64,000 bases of DNA from Harenicola maris. GTDB taxonomy: Bacteria > Pseudomonadota > Alphaproteobacteria > Rhodobacterales > Rhodobacteraceae. How positions within the stretch are numbered: position 1 is the stretch's first letter; each line of letters starts with the position of its first letter. The position numbers were made by a program, and so were the translations under genes. Shown piece after piece: positions 1 to 8,260 of this stretch. The stretch lies in assembly GCA_018524345.1 (NCBI GenBank), contig JADQAZ010000001.1, positions 1,302,001-1,366,000 of the forward strand, read 5' to 3'. Under the pieces are notes generated by a model. It saw only the letters and a list, made by a program, of their open reading frames with translations, did no database searches and had not been told where the DNA came from.

Positions 1-1038
1 ATCGCGGCGGGTCAGATTGCGGGCCAGCCGGAGGTGACCGCGGCGCAGGTGCAACCGGCGAGCCTCGATCTGCGGCTTGGCACTGTGGCCTACCGTGTGC
101 GCGCCAGTTTCCTGCCCGGCAAGGGCCGGAGCGTGGCCGAGCGGATGAGCGAATTCGACGTGCATGAGGTGGACCTGAGCGGCGGTGCGGTTCTGGAAAA
201 GGGCTGTGTCTATCTGGTGCCATTGATGGAGAGCCTCGCCCTGCCCAAAGGGATCACGGCGGTGGCCAATGCGAAGAGCTCCACTGGGCGGCTGGACCTG
301 CTGACGCGGACGATTACAGACAATGGGACCGAGTTCGACCGCATTCCCGCGGGCTATCACGGGCCGCTCTATGCGGAGATTTGTCCCCGTAGTTTCAGTG
401 TCTTGGCCCGTCCCGGCATGCGTTTGAACCAGATCCGGTTCCGCAACGGGCAATCGATTCTGCCCGATGCTGCGCTGGAGGATCTGCACGACCGGGCGCA
501 GCTTGTGTCCGGCCCTGCGGTGATCTCTGATGGGCTCGGGTTCTCTGTCGATCTGCGGCCCGAGGAGACGGCCTTGGTCGGCTATCAGGCCAAGCCGCAT
601 ACGGGGATCATCGACCTTGACCGGATCGCCCATTACGATCCCGCGGAGTTCTGGGACCCGATCTATACCAGTCAGGGGCGGATCATTCTGGACCCCGGTG
701 CCTTCTACATCCTCGTCTCGCGCGAGGCGGTGCATATCCCGCCCCATTGCGCGGCGGAGATGGCCCCCTACCTTGCCATGGTCGGCGAGTTCCGCGTGCA
801 TTACGCGGGCTTCTTTGACCCCGGTTTCGGCCATGCGGCGGCGGGGGGCACGGGCTCTCGCGGGGTGTTGGAGGTGCGCTGTCACGAGGCGCCTTTTGCG
901 CTGGAGCACGGGCAGATTGTGGGGCGTTTGGTCTACGAATCCATGGCCGAGGTGCCGGAGCAATTATACGGCGCGGGGATTGCCTCGAACTATCAGGGTC
1001 AGGGGCTGAAGCTGTCGAAGCATTTCCGGGCGCCTTAA
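1..1038 (+). CDS. dcd: 2'-deoxycytidine 5'-triphosphate deaminase, 5' end outside window
   Basis: Deaminates dCTP to dUTP in pyrimidine nucleotide synthesis. The frame is open from base 1 and reads through a GTG at 34 with family-like residues upstream (IAAGQIAGQPEV), so the true start lies left of the window and about ten residues are missing. 345 residues are visible. The protein has two related beta-rich modules: the first contains QPASLDLRLG and KSSTGRLDL, the second GEFRVHYAGFFDPGFG, the typical DCD/dUTPase-fold signature. This two-module length is the alphaproteobacterial DCD form (PF06559 type), not the roughly 190-residue E. coli form. Identification is firm; the exact start cannot be seen. 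Confidence 0.9.
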   Translation: MAAGQIAGQPEVTAAQVQPASLDLRLGTVAYRVRASFLPGKGRSVAERMSEFDVHEVDLSGGAVLEKGCVYLVPLMESLALPKGITAVANAKSSTGRLDLLTRTITDNGTEFDRIPAGYHGPLYAEICPRSFSVLARPGMRLNQIRFRNGQSILPDAALEDLHDRAQLVSGPAVISDGLGFSVDLRPEETALVGYQAKPHTGIIDLDRIAHYDPAEFWDPIYTSQGRIILDPGAFYILVSREAVHIPPHCAAEMAPYLAMVGEFRVHYAGFFDPGFGHAAAGGTGSRGVLEVRCHEAPFALEHGQIVGRLVYESMAEVPEQLYGAGIASNYQGQGLKLSKHFRAP

Positions 1039-1115
1039 GGGAAAGTTTACCGAAAAGCGCGTCTCCATGGCGATGCACAAGGTGTTTCGCCGAATCCCCT
1101 TGGAATTATGGTTAA

Positions 1116-1146
1116 TGCATAGAATTTGCTCCGAAAATTCTATGCA
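1116..1146. repeat. Perfect 12-bp inverted repeat, first copy of palindromic element
   Basis: TGCATAGAATTT (1116-1127) and AAATTCTATGCA (1135-1146) are exact reverse complements around a 7-base loop GCTCCGA. The core 1121-1141 is the reverse complement of the element at 1261-1281 except for one base, so two related palindromes sit in opposite orientation about 120 bases apart. No T-run follows, so this copy is not an intrinsic terminator. Confidence 0.75.
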
Positions 1147-1260
1147 CATCCGATGCACAAGTGATGCACAATCGATACCGCTGCCTGTGCAGATCCGGCA
1201 GGTTAACGCAGCGCACGCAGGTATCCGCGTTAAGAACGCCCGCTAACAGCCTGCGATTCC

Positions 1261-1281
1261 AGAATTTTCGGAGAAAATTCT
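1261..1281. repeat. Second copy of palindromic element
   Basis: Arms AGAATTTT (1261-1268) and AAAATTCT (1274-1281) flank the loop CGGAG. It matches the inverse of the core at 1121-1141 with one mismatch. It directly abuts the terminator stem starting at 1282. Read leftward, it provides short T-runs after that stem. Confidence 0.75.
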
Positions 1282-1322
1282 GGCGGATCGGCGGGATTTA
1301 TCCCGTCGATCCGCCTTGTTTT
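1282..1322 (+). terminator. Intrinsic terminator, possibly bidirectional
   Basis: A 16-bp stem with one G-T pair (1282-1297 with 1300-1315) closes a 2-base loop and is followed by TTGTTTT at 1316-1322. The T-run favours termination of rightward transcripts from dcd. Leftward transcripts from the scpB operon meet the same stem followed by AT-rich sequence. Confidence 0.8.
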
Positions 1323-1341
1323 CAGGTGCCGCGTTAGGGGT

Positions 1342-1497
1342 TTAGAAACGACCCAGACGGCGGAAGAAGCTCAGGCCCTTGCTGGCTTGGCTCAGGCGTT
1401 GCTGGGCCTTTTTGTTGCCCTGTTGGCCTTGTTGGTTGGACTTGTTGGTCAGGCCCTGTGTGATCGAACTCAGGATCATGCTGATGACAGCTCTCAT
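1342..1497 (-). CDS. 51-residue basic, glutamine-rich protein downstream of scpB
   Basis: The ATG at 1497 overlaps the scpB stop in an ATGA arrangement, which suggests translational coupling. The 51-residue product starts with a short hydrophobic stretch (MRAVISMILSSI), then a Gln/Asn/Lys-rich centre (NKSNQQGQQGNKKAQQR) and a basic end (FFRRLGRF). I do not recognise it. In related genomes the tat translocase genes often follow scpB, but this sequence does not resemble TatA. The ATGA coupling is the main reason to call it a gene; a chance ORF is still possible. Confidence 0.55.
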   Translation of the reverse strand: MRAVISMILSSITQGLTNKSNQQGQQGNKKAQQRLSQASKGLSFFRRLGRF

Positions 1498-2177
1498 GTT
1501 TCGTCTTCCTCTTGGAAAAGCTCTTCTTGCTCTTCGGTTTCCCCCGCGCCATCGGACGCGGATGCACCGGGTGGTGGACGGTTGTCCAGCAGGCCGGAAG
1601 CGCGCAATTCTTTTAGGCCCGGCAGGTCGCGGGCGGATTCGAGGCCGAAATGATCCAGGAACCCTGGGGTCACTATATAGGTAACGGGGCGTCCTGGCGT
1701 CATTTTTCTTCGGCCAAATTTGATCCACTCCATTTCGAGCAGTTGATCGACCGTCCCGCGGGAGACAGAGACGCCGCGGATTTCCTCTATCTCGGCCCGT
1801 GTGACGGGCTGGTGATAGGCGATGATGGCGAGGGTTTCGATCGCCGCGCGGGAGAGTTTGCGGGTTTCGACCGTTTCCTTTTGCATCAGGAACCCGAGGT
1901 CGGCGGCGGTGCGGATCGCCCAAGCCTCGCCCACGCGGGTGATCTGGACGCCCCTGCCCTCATAGCGTTTGGCGAGGGCCTGCACCGCGCTGGCGGCATC
2001 GGCGCCGTGGGGCATGCGGGCGTTGAGTTCACCGATGCTGACCGGATCGGCGGAGGCGAAGAGAATCGCCTCGACCATGCGTTCCTGTTCGGCCTCTGGC
2101 GGGGCCTCGAAGAGGCTTTCGGTGATCGGCTCCAGCCCTTCGGGCAGGTTCGGGAGGTCTTCGTCGCTCATAGTCAT
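1494..2177 (-). CDS. scpB: Segregation and condensation protein ScpB
   Basis: ScpB forms the bacterial condensin with SMC and the kleisin ScpA and acts in chromosome compaction and segregation. The 227 residues show the tandem winged-helix family pattern: MVEAILFASADPVSIGEL near residue 35, then LSRAAIETLAIIAYHQPVTRAEIEEIRGV and a GRPVTYIVTPGFLDHFGL motif near 165. The C-terminal 40 residues are acidic and low-complexity (GETEEQEELFQEEDE), typical of alphaproteobacterial ScpB. It starts 3 bases after the scpA stop, so the two are co-transcribed. Confidence 0.95.
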   Translation of the reverse strand: MTMSDEDLPNLPEGLEPITESLFEAPPEAEQERMVEAILFASADPVSIGELNARMPHGADAASAVQALAKRYEGRGVQITRVGEAWAIRTAADLGFLMQKETVETRKLSRAAIETLAIIAYHQPVTRAEIEEIRGVSVSRGTVDQLLEMEWIKFGRRKMTPGRPVTYIVTPGFLDHFGLESARDLPGLKELRASGLLDNRPPPGASASDGAGETEEQEELFQEEDET

Positions 2178-2180
2178 CCC

Positions 2181-3005
2181 CTAGGTGGCCAAGGTGCGGA
2201 TCTGGATCGGGGCGAACATATCCGATTGGCGCAACTCGATATGGCCGCCTTTGGCCAGTTCCAGCGAGGCGGCAAAGGTGGAGGCCGTGGCGGAGCGGCG
2301 TTTGGCGGGGTCTGTTTCCCAGCCCTCTGGCAGGTAGGTCATCAGGTTGGTCCATGTGCCTGCGTAGCCGATGAGTTCGCGCATCCGTTCCAGCGCCTGT
2401 TCCATGGTGAAGACGCTTTCGCGGTCCATCACGAAGGGGCGGAATTCGTCTTTGGTGCGGATGCGGGCATAGCCCTGCATCAGGTCCATCAGGGTGGCGG
2501 TGAATTTGATTTTGCGCACGCGGTCATAGCTTTCGGGGATGCCGCGCACAAAGCGGTCGCGGCCGAGCTGGTCGCGGCCCATGAGTTTGGCGGCGGCTTC
2601 GCGCATGGCCGAGAGCCGTTCGAGTTGGAAGGCAAGGTGGGCGGCGAGTTCCTCGCCCGAGGGCCCCTCGTCCGTTGGGTCGGGGGGCAGCAGCAGGCGG
2701 GATTTGAGGAAGGCGAGCCATGCGGCCATCACGAGGTAATCAGCCGCCAGTTCGATGCGCAGTTCTTTGGCCTTGTCGACGAAGGCCAGATATTGCCGTG
2801 CCAGTTGCAGGATCGAGACCTTGCGCAGGTCAACCTTTTGGGTGCGGCTGAGGGTGAGCAGCAGGTCGAGCGGCCCCTCGTAGCCGTCGACGTCGATGAT
2901 CAGCGCCTCGGCGGCGAGGCGTTCGGAGACCTCGGTGCTTTGCCCGTCTATCTGGCCGCCTATCTGTTCATCTGTTGCGCCATCTGCGCCATCTGCGTCC
3001 GCCAA
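2181..3005 (-). CDS. scpA: Segregation and condensation protein ScpA
   Basis: Kleisin subunit that bridges SMC heads and binds ScpB. It has 274 residues. After a variable acidic N-terminus comes the family motif YEGPLDLLLTLSRTQKVDLRKVSI near residues 42-65, then AADYLVMAAWLAFLKSRLLLP, and a C-terminal winged-helix region (FAASLELAKGGHIELRQSDMFAPI). It lies 2 bases after nagZ and 3 before scpB in a tight leftward operon. Function and start are well supported. Confidence 0.95.
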   Translation of the reverse strand: MADADGADGATDEQIGGQIDGQSTEVSERLAAEALIIDVDGYEGPLDLLLTLSRTQKVDLRKVSILQLARQYLAFVDKAKELRIELAADYLVMAAWLAFLKSRLLLPPDPTDEGPSGEELAAHLAFQLERLSAMREAAAKLMGRDQLGRDRFVRGIPESYDRVRKIKFTATLMDLMQGYARIRTKDEFRPFVMDRESVFTMEQALERMRELIGYAGTWTNLMTYLPEGWETDPAKRRSATASTFAASLELAKGGHIELRQSDMFAPIQIRTLAT

Positions 3006-3007
3006 GG

Positions 3008-4027
3008 TCAGACCCCTTCCATGAGATCTGCAAATTCCTCTTCCAGAGCCTGTGTGTCAAGCACGCCGGCGGGGGGACGCCGGGTCAGGGCGGCCTCGGC
3101 GCGGTCGGCTGTCCATGGGGGCATTTTGCCGATCTCTGCGATCAGGGGGGCCATTTCGGCCATATCGCCGTTGCAGTGCAGCACGATATCGCAGCCCGCG
3201 CGCAGGGCCGCGGCGGCGCGGTCGGGGATGGCGCCGGAGAGGGCCTCCATCGAGATGTCATCGGTCATCAGCAGCCCTTCGAAGCCGATATGGGTGCGGA
3301 TCAGGTCGATCACCTTGGGGGAGATCGTGGCGGGCAGGTCCGGGTCAATCGCGGAGTAGATCAGGTGGGCCGTCATCGCCATGGGCAGGTCCGCGAGGGC
3401 CTTGAAGGCGGCGAAGTCATTGGCCATGAGCGTGCCTTCATCCGCACCCGTCACGGGCAGTTCCTTGTGGCTGTCCAGCAGGCCGAGGCCATGGCCGGGG
3501 ATATGTTTGAGCACCGGCAGTGCGCCCCCTGCGATCAGCCCCGTGGCGCAGGCGCGGGCGGCGGCGATGACCTCCCCCAGTTGTTCTGAATAACAGCGGT
3601 TGCGCAGGAAGCGGTGGGTTTCGGGGCGGGCGAGGTCGGCCTGCGGCGCGCAGTTCACGTCGATGCCGACATCGCGCAGCTCGGCGGCGATCAGGGCATA
3701 GCGCAGCTGCATGGCGCGGATCGGGTCGCGGGCGCGTTGCATCTGCTCCATCGGGGGGAGCCATTCGCGCCAGTGGGGCGCGCGCAGACGTTGCACGCGG
3801 CCGCCTTCCTGATCGACCAGAATGGGCGCGTCGCGGCCCACGGCGCTGCGCAGGTCGGCAGTGAGGCGCCGGAGTTGATCCGGCGTCTCGACGTTGCGGG
3901 CGAAGAGGATGAAGCCCCATGGTTTCGCATCAGCGAAAAATGCGGCCTCGGAGGCTGTCAGGACCGGGCCGGAGCAGCCGAGGATGCAAGGGGCGATGCC
4001 CCTCAACGGGCCACCACCGGGATGCAA
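3008..4027 (-). CDS. nagZ: Beta-N-acetylhexosaminidase NagZ (GH3)
   Basis: A glycoside hydrolase family 3 enzyme that removes N-acetylglucosamine from peptidoglycan fragments during cell-wall recycling in the cytoplasm. The 339 residues include WGFILFARNV, LVDQEGGRVQRL, the family signature KHIPGHGLGLLDSHKELP with its catalytic Asp/His region, and LLMTDDISMEAL with the nucleophile Asp. The ATG at 4027 overlaps the end of the SPOR gene by 25 bases. The first dozen residues are poorly conserved, so a slightly later start is possible. Confidence 0.93.
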   Translation of the reverse strand: MHPGGGPLRGIAPCILGCSGPVLTASEAAFFADAKPWGFILFARNVETPDQLRRLTADLRSAVGRDAPILVDQEGGRVQRLRAPHWREWLPPMEQMQRARDPIRAMQLRYALIAAELRDVGIDVNCAPQADLARPETHRFLRNRCYSEQLGEVIAAARACATGLIAGGALPVLKHIPGHGLGLLDSHKELPVTGADEGTLMANDFAAFKALADLPMAMTAHLIYSAIDPDLPATISPKVIDLIRTHIGFEGLLMTDDISMEALSGAIPDRAAAALRAGCDIVLHCNGDMAEMAPLIAEIGKMPPWTADRAEAALTRRPPAGVLDTQALEEEFADLMEGV

Positions 4028-5040
4028 TCGGCGCGTTCGGCGACGAGGGCTGCGCAGAACTGGCGGGCATCTGCGATATCCTCAAAGCCCAAGGCGCGCA
4101 GGCGGTAGAAGGTGCGCCCGCCGGACTGGGCCTCTTGGATGATGCGGCGTTTGCCCTCCATCAGCGCGTCGAAGCGGCCCGAGAGGACGGCCCAAGCGCG
4201 GCTGGCGTCATCGGGGCTGTCGAAGGCGCCCAGTTGCACGAGGCGGGTGCCGATTGGCACGCTGGCCTCCTGCGGGGTGATGCCGCCGGTCTGGTTCAGC
4301 GAGGCGGTTTGCACGGTGGCCGGGGCGCTGAGGTCGGTTGCGTTCTGGATTGTGGCCGGGGCGCTGGCCGGGCGGCGCAGGCTTGCGGGGCGCAGGCTGG
4401 GCCGGGGAGAGCGGCGCACGCCGGGGATGGTGCCGGAGATAACGGCGGGTTTCGCCGCGGCTTCGGCCTCGGCATCGGCGTCGAGGGGCTCCGCCCCATT
4501 GGCGAGTTGCTCGGCCAGAGCGAGGGCCACGGCGACGGGATCGGAGGTGTCGACATCCTCTGGCAGGTTCACGGCGGCCACGGTTTCGGGTGTGGCGAGG
4601 GCGGCGTCATCGGCCTCTGCTGCGGTGCTCAGCTCGCTTGGGCGCGGCTCTGGCGGGCGGGCAAGGGCGGCGAGGGTTTGATCCTCGTCCGTCAGGGCCG
4701 GTGTGTCGGGGGCCAGTGCAACACGGTCGGGGTTTTGGCCTGCTGCGCCCTCTGCTGCGACTTCGGTGACTGAGAGGCCCTGATGGGCTGTGACCATGCC
4801 GCCCGGATCATCGGGCGAGACGCGCATTGGTCCGTCAAGGGCGCGCACCACGGGGATGCCGTTCACATCGCGGGAGATCACCTGATAGCTCCAGACGCAG
4901 AGGCCTGCGATCAAAGCGAGGGAGACCGCCGCCCCTGTCCAGCGCACAAGCGGGCTGCCTGCCGCGCTGTCCTCGGTGATGTAGGATGTCTCTGCCTGTG
5001 TATACGCCCCGCCCCGGGGCGCCTGTGCCGGGTAAGTCAT
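4003..5040 (-). CDS. SPOR-domain envelope protein
   Basis: The 345 residues have a cytoplasmic N-terminus, one membrane segment at about 34-52 (WTGAAVSLALIAGLCVWSY), a long Ala/Pro/acidic periplasmic linker, and a C-terminal SPOR domain from about 263 (TRLVQLGAFDSPDDASRAW, FYRLRALGFEDIADARQFC). SPOR domains bind glycan strands stripped of peptides at division sites. It lies between argS and nagZ, next to a peptidoglycan-recycling gene, which fits a cell-wall or division role. The specific function is not known to me. Confidence 0.88.
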   Translation of the reverse strand: MTYPAQAPRGGAYTQAETSYITEDSAAGSPLVRWTGAAVSLALIAGLCVWSYQVISRDVNGIPVVRALDGPMRVSPDDPGGMVTAHQGLSVTEVAAEGAAGQNPDRVALAPDTPALTDEDQTLAALARPPEPRPSELSTAAEADDAALATPETVAAVNLPEDVDTSDPVAVALALAEQLANGAEPLDADAEAEAAAKPAVISGTIPGVRRSPRPSLRPASLRRPASAPATIQNATDLSAPATVQTASLNQTGGITPQEASVPIGTRLVQLGAFDSPDDASRAWAVLSGRFDALMEGKRRIIQEAQSGGRTFYRLRALGFEDIADARQFCAALVAERADCIPVVAR

Positions 5041-5130
5041 TGCTCAGCCTCATTTACTGCCTAGGGTGCCCTTTGTTGCCAGAGCTATCCCATTCTACTG
5101 CCTTCCCCGATCCGGGGCGCCGAGGTGGTT

Positions 5131-6876
5131 TCAGCGCATTTCCTCTGCCGGGGTTACGCCCAGAATACCCAAACCGGATGAAATAACAACGGAAACCGCC
5201 CGTGCCAGTGCAATTTTCCCTTGTGAGGCCTCTGTTTGCCCCTCTTGCAGGAAGCGGATTTCGGGGGCGTCATTGCCGCGGTTCCACAGGGCGTGGAAGC
5301 TTTGGGCGAGGTCGTAGAGGTAGAAGGCGATGCGGTGCGGCTCGTTCGTGCGGGCGGCGATTTCCACAAGGCGGGGCCATTCGGCGAGGGCTTTGGCCAC
5401 GGCGAGTTCGGCCTCGTGGGTGTTCTGGCTCAGGTCCGCGGCGGCCAAGGCATTGTTATCGCAGGGAATTTCGGCCTCTGCCGCCTTGCGCAGCACGGAG
5501 TGCACGCGGGCGGAGGCGTATTGGACGTAGAAGACCGGATTGTCCTTGGATTGCTCCAGCACCTTGTCGAAATCAAAGTCCAGCGGTGCATCGTTGCGGC
5601 GGGTCAGCATGACGAAACGGGTGGCGTCGGAGCCGACCTGATCGACCACATCGCGCAGGGTGACGAAGGTCCCTGCCCGTTTGGACATTTTGAAGGGTTC
5701 GCCATTTTTGAACAATTTGACCAATTGGGTCAGCTTGATATCCAGCGGCGTTTTGCCATCGGAAAGCGCCGCAACGGCGGCCTTCATGCGTTTGACATAG
5801 CCGCCGTGATCGGCGCCGAACACATCAATAAGGGCGTCGAAGCCTCTGGAAACCTTGTCAAAATGATAGGCGATGTCGGGGGCGAAATAGGTCCAGCTGC
5901 CGTCGGATTTCTGCACCGGGCGGTCGACGTCATCGCCGAAATCGGTGGACTTGAAGAGCATCTGTTCGCGCGGTTCCCAATCCTCGGGCAGTTTGCCTTT
6001 TGGCGGCTCCAGCGTGCCGCGATAGATCAGCCCGCGGGATTCGAGGTCTGCGATGGCCTCTTCGATGCGGCCCGAGGCGTAGAGGGATTTTTCGGAGTAG
6101 AAGACATCCATTTTCACGCCGATGGAGGCGAGGTCCTCGCGGATCAGGTCCATCATGGCGTCGGTGGAGAAATTGCGGATGTCTTCGAGCCAGTGATCCT
6201 CGTCCTTGCCGAGGTAGGCATCGCCGACCTTGACCTTGAGCGCCTCGCCGACCTCGATCAGGTAGTCGCCGGGGTATGTGCCATCCTCGAAGGCGACCTC
6301 TTGGCCGTGGGCCTCGAGGTAGCGCAGGTAGACGGAGCGGGCGAGCACATCGACCTGTGCGCCGCCGTCGTTGATGTAATATTCGCGGGTCACGTCAAAG
6401 CCCGCATAGTCCAGCAGGCTGGCCAGCGCATCGCCGAAGACCGCGCCGCGGGTATGGCCGACATGGAGCGGTCCGGTGGGATTTGCAGAGACATATTCGA
6501 TGTTTACGCGGCGACCTTCACCCGCGTTGGAGCGCCCGTAAGCCGCGCCTAGTGCGATGACCGTCTTGGCCACATCCGTCCAGACCGCAGGCGCAAGGCG
6601 CAGGTTGAGAAAGCCCGCCCCGGCGATATCGGCCACATCGATGCGGGGATCGGCGGTGAGTTTCTCGCCCAAGAGTTCGGCAATTTCGCGGGGTTTGATT
6701 TTGGCGGGCTTCGCCAGCACCAGCGCCGCATTGGTCGCCATATCGCCATGGGCCGGATCGCGGGGCGGCTCGACCGTGACATTGGCGAGGCTGAGCCCCT
6801 GCGGCAGCACGCCCTCCTGCATGAAGCCCTCAAGGGTTTGCAAAACGAGGCTGTGGATATCGGCGAAGAGGTTCAT
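5131..6876 (-). CDS. argS: Arginyl-tRNA synthetase
   Basis: Charges tRNA-Arg with arginine. I chose the ATG at 6876 (MNLFADIHSLV) rather than the in-frame upstream ATG, whose extra 12 residues do not resemble the family; this gives 581 residues. Class I signatures are visible: ANPTGPLHVGHTRG (HVGH at 138-141) and the KMSKS-type loop FKMSKRAGTFVTLRDVVDQVG. The C-terminal anticodon-binding all-helical domain ends in LGILGVTPAEEMR. The SPOR gene begins 90 bases downstream, so they may share a transcript. Confidence 0.96.
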   Translation of the reverse strand: MNLFADIHSLVLQTLEGFMQEGVLPQGLSLANVTVEPPRDPAHGDMATNAALVLAKPAKIKPREIAELLGEKLTADPRIDVADIAGAGFLNLRLAPAVWTDVAKTVIALGAAYGRSNAGEGRRVNIEYVSANPTGPLHVGHTRGAVFGDALASLLDYAGFDVTREYYINDGGAQVDVLARSVYLRYLEAHGQEVAFEDGTYPGDYLIEVGEALKVKVGDAYLGKDEDHWLEDIRNFSTDAMMDLIREDLASIGVKMDVFYSEKSLYASGRIEEAIADLESRGLIYRGTLEPPKGKLPEDWEPREQMLFKSTDFGDDVDRPVQKSDGSWTYFAPDIAYHFDKVSRGFDALIDVFGADHGGYVKRMKAAVAALSDGKTPLDIKLTQLVKLFKNGEPFKMSKRAGTFVTLRDVVDQVGSDATRFVMLTRRNDAPLDFDFDKVLEQSKDNPVFYVQYASARVHSVLRKAAEAEIPCDNNALAAADLSQNTHEAELAVAKALAEWPRLVEIAARTNEPHRIAFYLYDLAQSFHALWNRGNDAPEIRFLQEGQTEASQGKIALARAVSVVISSGLGILGVTPAEEMR

Positions 6877-6969
6877 AGGGGCGGTCCTTGTGGTGGCTTT
6901 TGGCCTGCGCATGTGGTTCAGGGCGGTTTATCACCTATGCGGAGCAGGTCAACGTACCCGTTGCGCAGG

Positions 6970-7010
6970 ATTTTGTGCCTCCGGCGGGGATATTTGGGCC
7001 AATAAGAAGC
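6970..7010. repeat. Short intergenic motif, likely dispersed in Rhodobacterales
   Basis: Between dgt and argS lies GCCTCCGGCGGGGATATTTG followed by GGCCAATAAGAAG. From memory, very similar strings recur in intergenic positions of many Rhodobacteraceae chromosomes. I see only this one copy in the window, so repeat status rests on recollection rather than on this sequence. Confidence 0.4.
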
Positions 7011-7036
7011 GGAGGCGCCCCTGCCCTGTTCGGTGA

Positions 7037-8179
7037 TCAGGCTTTTTCGATCAATCGGGCGTGCTCCTGGAGGGCGAAGCGGTCTGTCATGCCGGCGATG
7101 TAGTCGGAGACGACGCGTGCGAGGGCGGTTTGGCCGGGGGATGCGGCGATTTCGGCTTGCCATTCGGCGGGGAGGTGGTCCGGTTGGCGCAGGTAGAAGG
7201 GGAAGAGGTCCTCTACGACTTTGGTGACTTCGGTGCGCATGACCACCACGGCGGGGGCGCGGTACATGCGTTCGAACAGGAAGTCGCGGATGACGCGTAG
7301 GTCGGCCCAGACGGGATCCGAGAAGCGGATCACCGGGTGGCCGAGTTCGCGGATGTGCTGCGCCGAGGTGGGGCGGGCATTGACGAGGGCTTTGCGCGAG
7401 GTGGCGATGACATCGGAGACCATGACGCCGAAGACGCGGCGCAGGGCCTCTGGGGTGCGGCGGTCTTCCTCTAGCCCCGGATATTTTGCGTCCACTTCCG
7501 CGTAGGCGGGGCCGAGGATCGGCAGGTCGGCCATTTCGGCGGGGGTGTAAAGGCCTGCGCGCAGCCCGTCGTGCAGGTCGTGGTTGTTATAGGCGATATC
7601 GTCCGAGAGGGCCGCGACCTGTGCCTCGGCGCTGGCGTGGGTGTGGAGTTCGAGGTCATGGCGGGCGGAGTAATCGGTCAGCGCATAGGGCAGATCGCCT
7701 GTCACCGGCCCGTTGTGTTTGGCGATGCCTTCGAGGGTTTCCCATGTCAGGTTCAGCCCGTCGAATTCGGCGTAGTGGCGTTCCAGTGCGGTGACGATGC
7801 GGATGGCCTGTGCGTTGTGGTCAAAGCCGCCGTGGGGGGCCATGAGGGCGTGGAGCGCGTCCTCGCCCGTATGGCCGAAGGGGGTATGGCCGAGGTCATG
7901 GGCCAGTGCCACGGCCTCTGGCAGTTCGGAGTTCAGCCCGAGTGCACCGGCGATGGTGCGGGCGACTTGGGCGACCTCGATCGAGTGGGTCAGGCGGGTG
8001 CGGAAATAGTCGCCCTCGTGTTCGACAAAGACCTGGGTTTTGTGTTTGAGGCGGCGGAAGGCCGAGCAGTGGATGATGCGGTCACGGTCGCGCTGGAAGC
8101 AGGAGCGATGTGCGCTTTCTTCTTCGGGGTAGAGCCGCCCGCGGCTTTCGCCCGGGTCGGATGCGTAGGGTGCCAACAT
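7037..8179 (-). CDS. dgt: dGTPase-like dNTP triphosphohydrolase
   Basis: An HD-domain metalloenzyme that hydrolyses dNTPs to the deoxynucleoside and triphosphate. The 380 residues contain RDRDRIIHCSAFRRLKHKTQVF, RLTHSIEVAQVAR (first His), AHDLGHTPFGHTGEDAL (HD motif) and SDDIAYNNHD (final Asp), the full set of metal ligands. The length and lack of an insert match the type 2 dGTPase-like branch, so dGTP specificity is not assured. It is divergent from erpA and leads the leftward argS/scp cluster with a 160-base gap. Confidence 0.92.
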   Translation of the reverse strand: MLAPYASDPGESRGRLYPEEESAHRSCFQRDRDRIIHCSAFRRLKHKTQVFVEHEGDYFRTRLTHSIEVAQVARTIAGALGLNSELPEAVALAHDLGHTPFGHTGEDALHALMAPHGGFDHNAQAIRIVTALERHYAEFDGLNLTWETLEGIAKHNGPVTGDLPYALTDYSARHDLELHTHASAEAQVAALSDDIAYNNHDLHDGLRAGLYTPAEMADLPILGPAYAEVDAKYPGLEEDRRTPEALRRVFGVMVSDVIATSRKALVNARPTSAQHIRELGHPVIRFSDPVWADLRVIRDFLFERMYRAPAVVVMRTEVTKVVEDLFPFYLRQPDHLPAEWQAEIAASPGQTALARVVSDYIAGMTDRFALQEHARLIEKA

Positions 8180-8196
8180 GCCTGTCTGCTCTTGTC

Positions 8197-8225
8197 TTGT
8201 TCCTGTGCCTTGGGACCCATATATT
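8197..8225 (+). promoter_or_regulatory. Candidate sigma-70 promoter of erpA
   Basis: TTGTTC (8197-8202) and TATATT (8220-8225) are separated by 17 bases and lie 35 bases before the erpA ATG, in the divergent spacer with dgt. Both boxes deviate modestly from consensus. The prediction is by eye. Confidence 0.45.
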
Positions 8226-8260
8226 GGTTGTGAAACAGAATTGCGAATGGATTGCCTGCA

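Larger units (their letters stand above)
1039..1341. other. Intergenic region with inverted repeats
   Basis: This 303-base stretch between the converging dcd and scpB-side genes has no convincing ORF. It holds a perfect 12-bp inverted repeat (TGCATAGAATTT at 1116-1127, complement at 1135-1146), a related 21-bp palindromic element at 1261-1281, a strong terminator at 1282-1322, and three copies of GATGCACAA near 1072, 1153 and 1163. It looks like a region where transcription ends from both sides. A role in protein or RNA binding is possible but not shown. Confidence 0.7.

Noticed and set aside
530-1009. Long forward ORF inside dcd in another frame
   Set aside because: Arg/Ser/Pro-rich composition typical of shadow frames in GC-rich genes; the dcd frame has clear family motifs.
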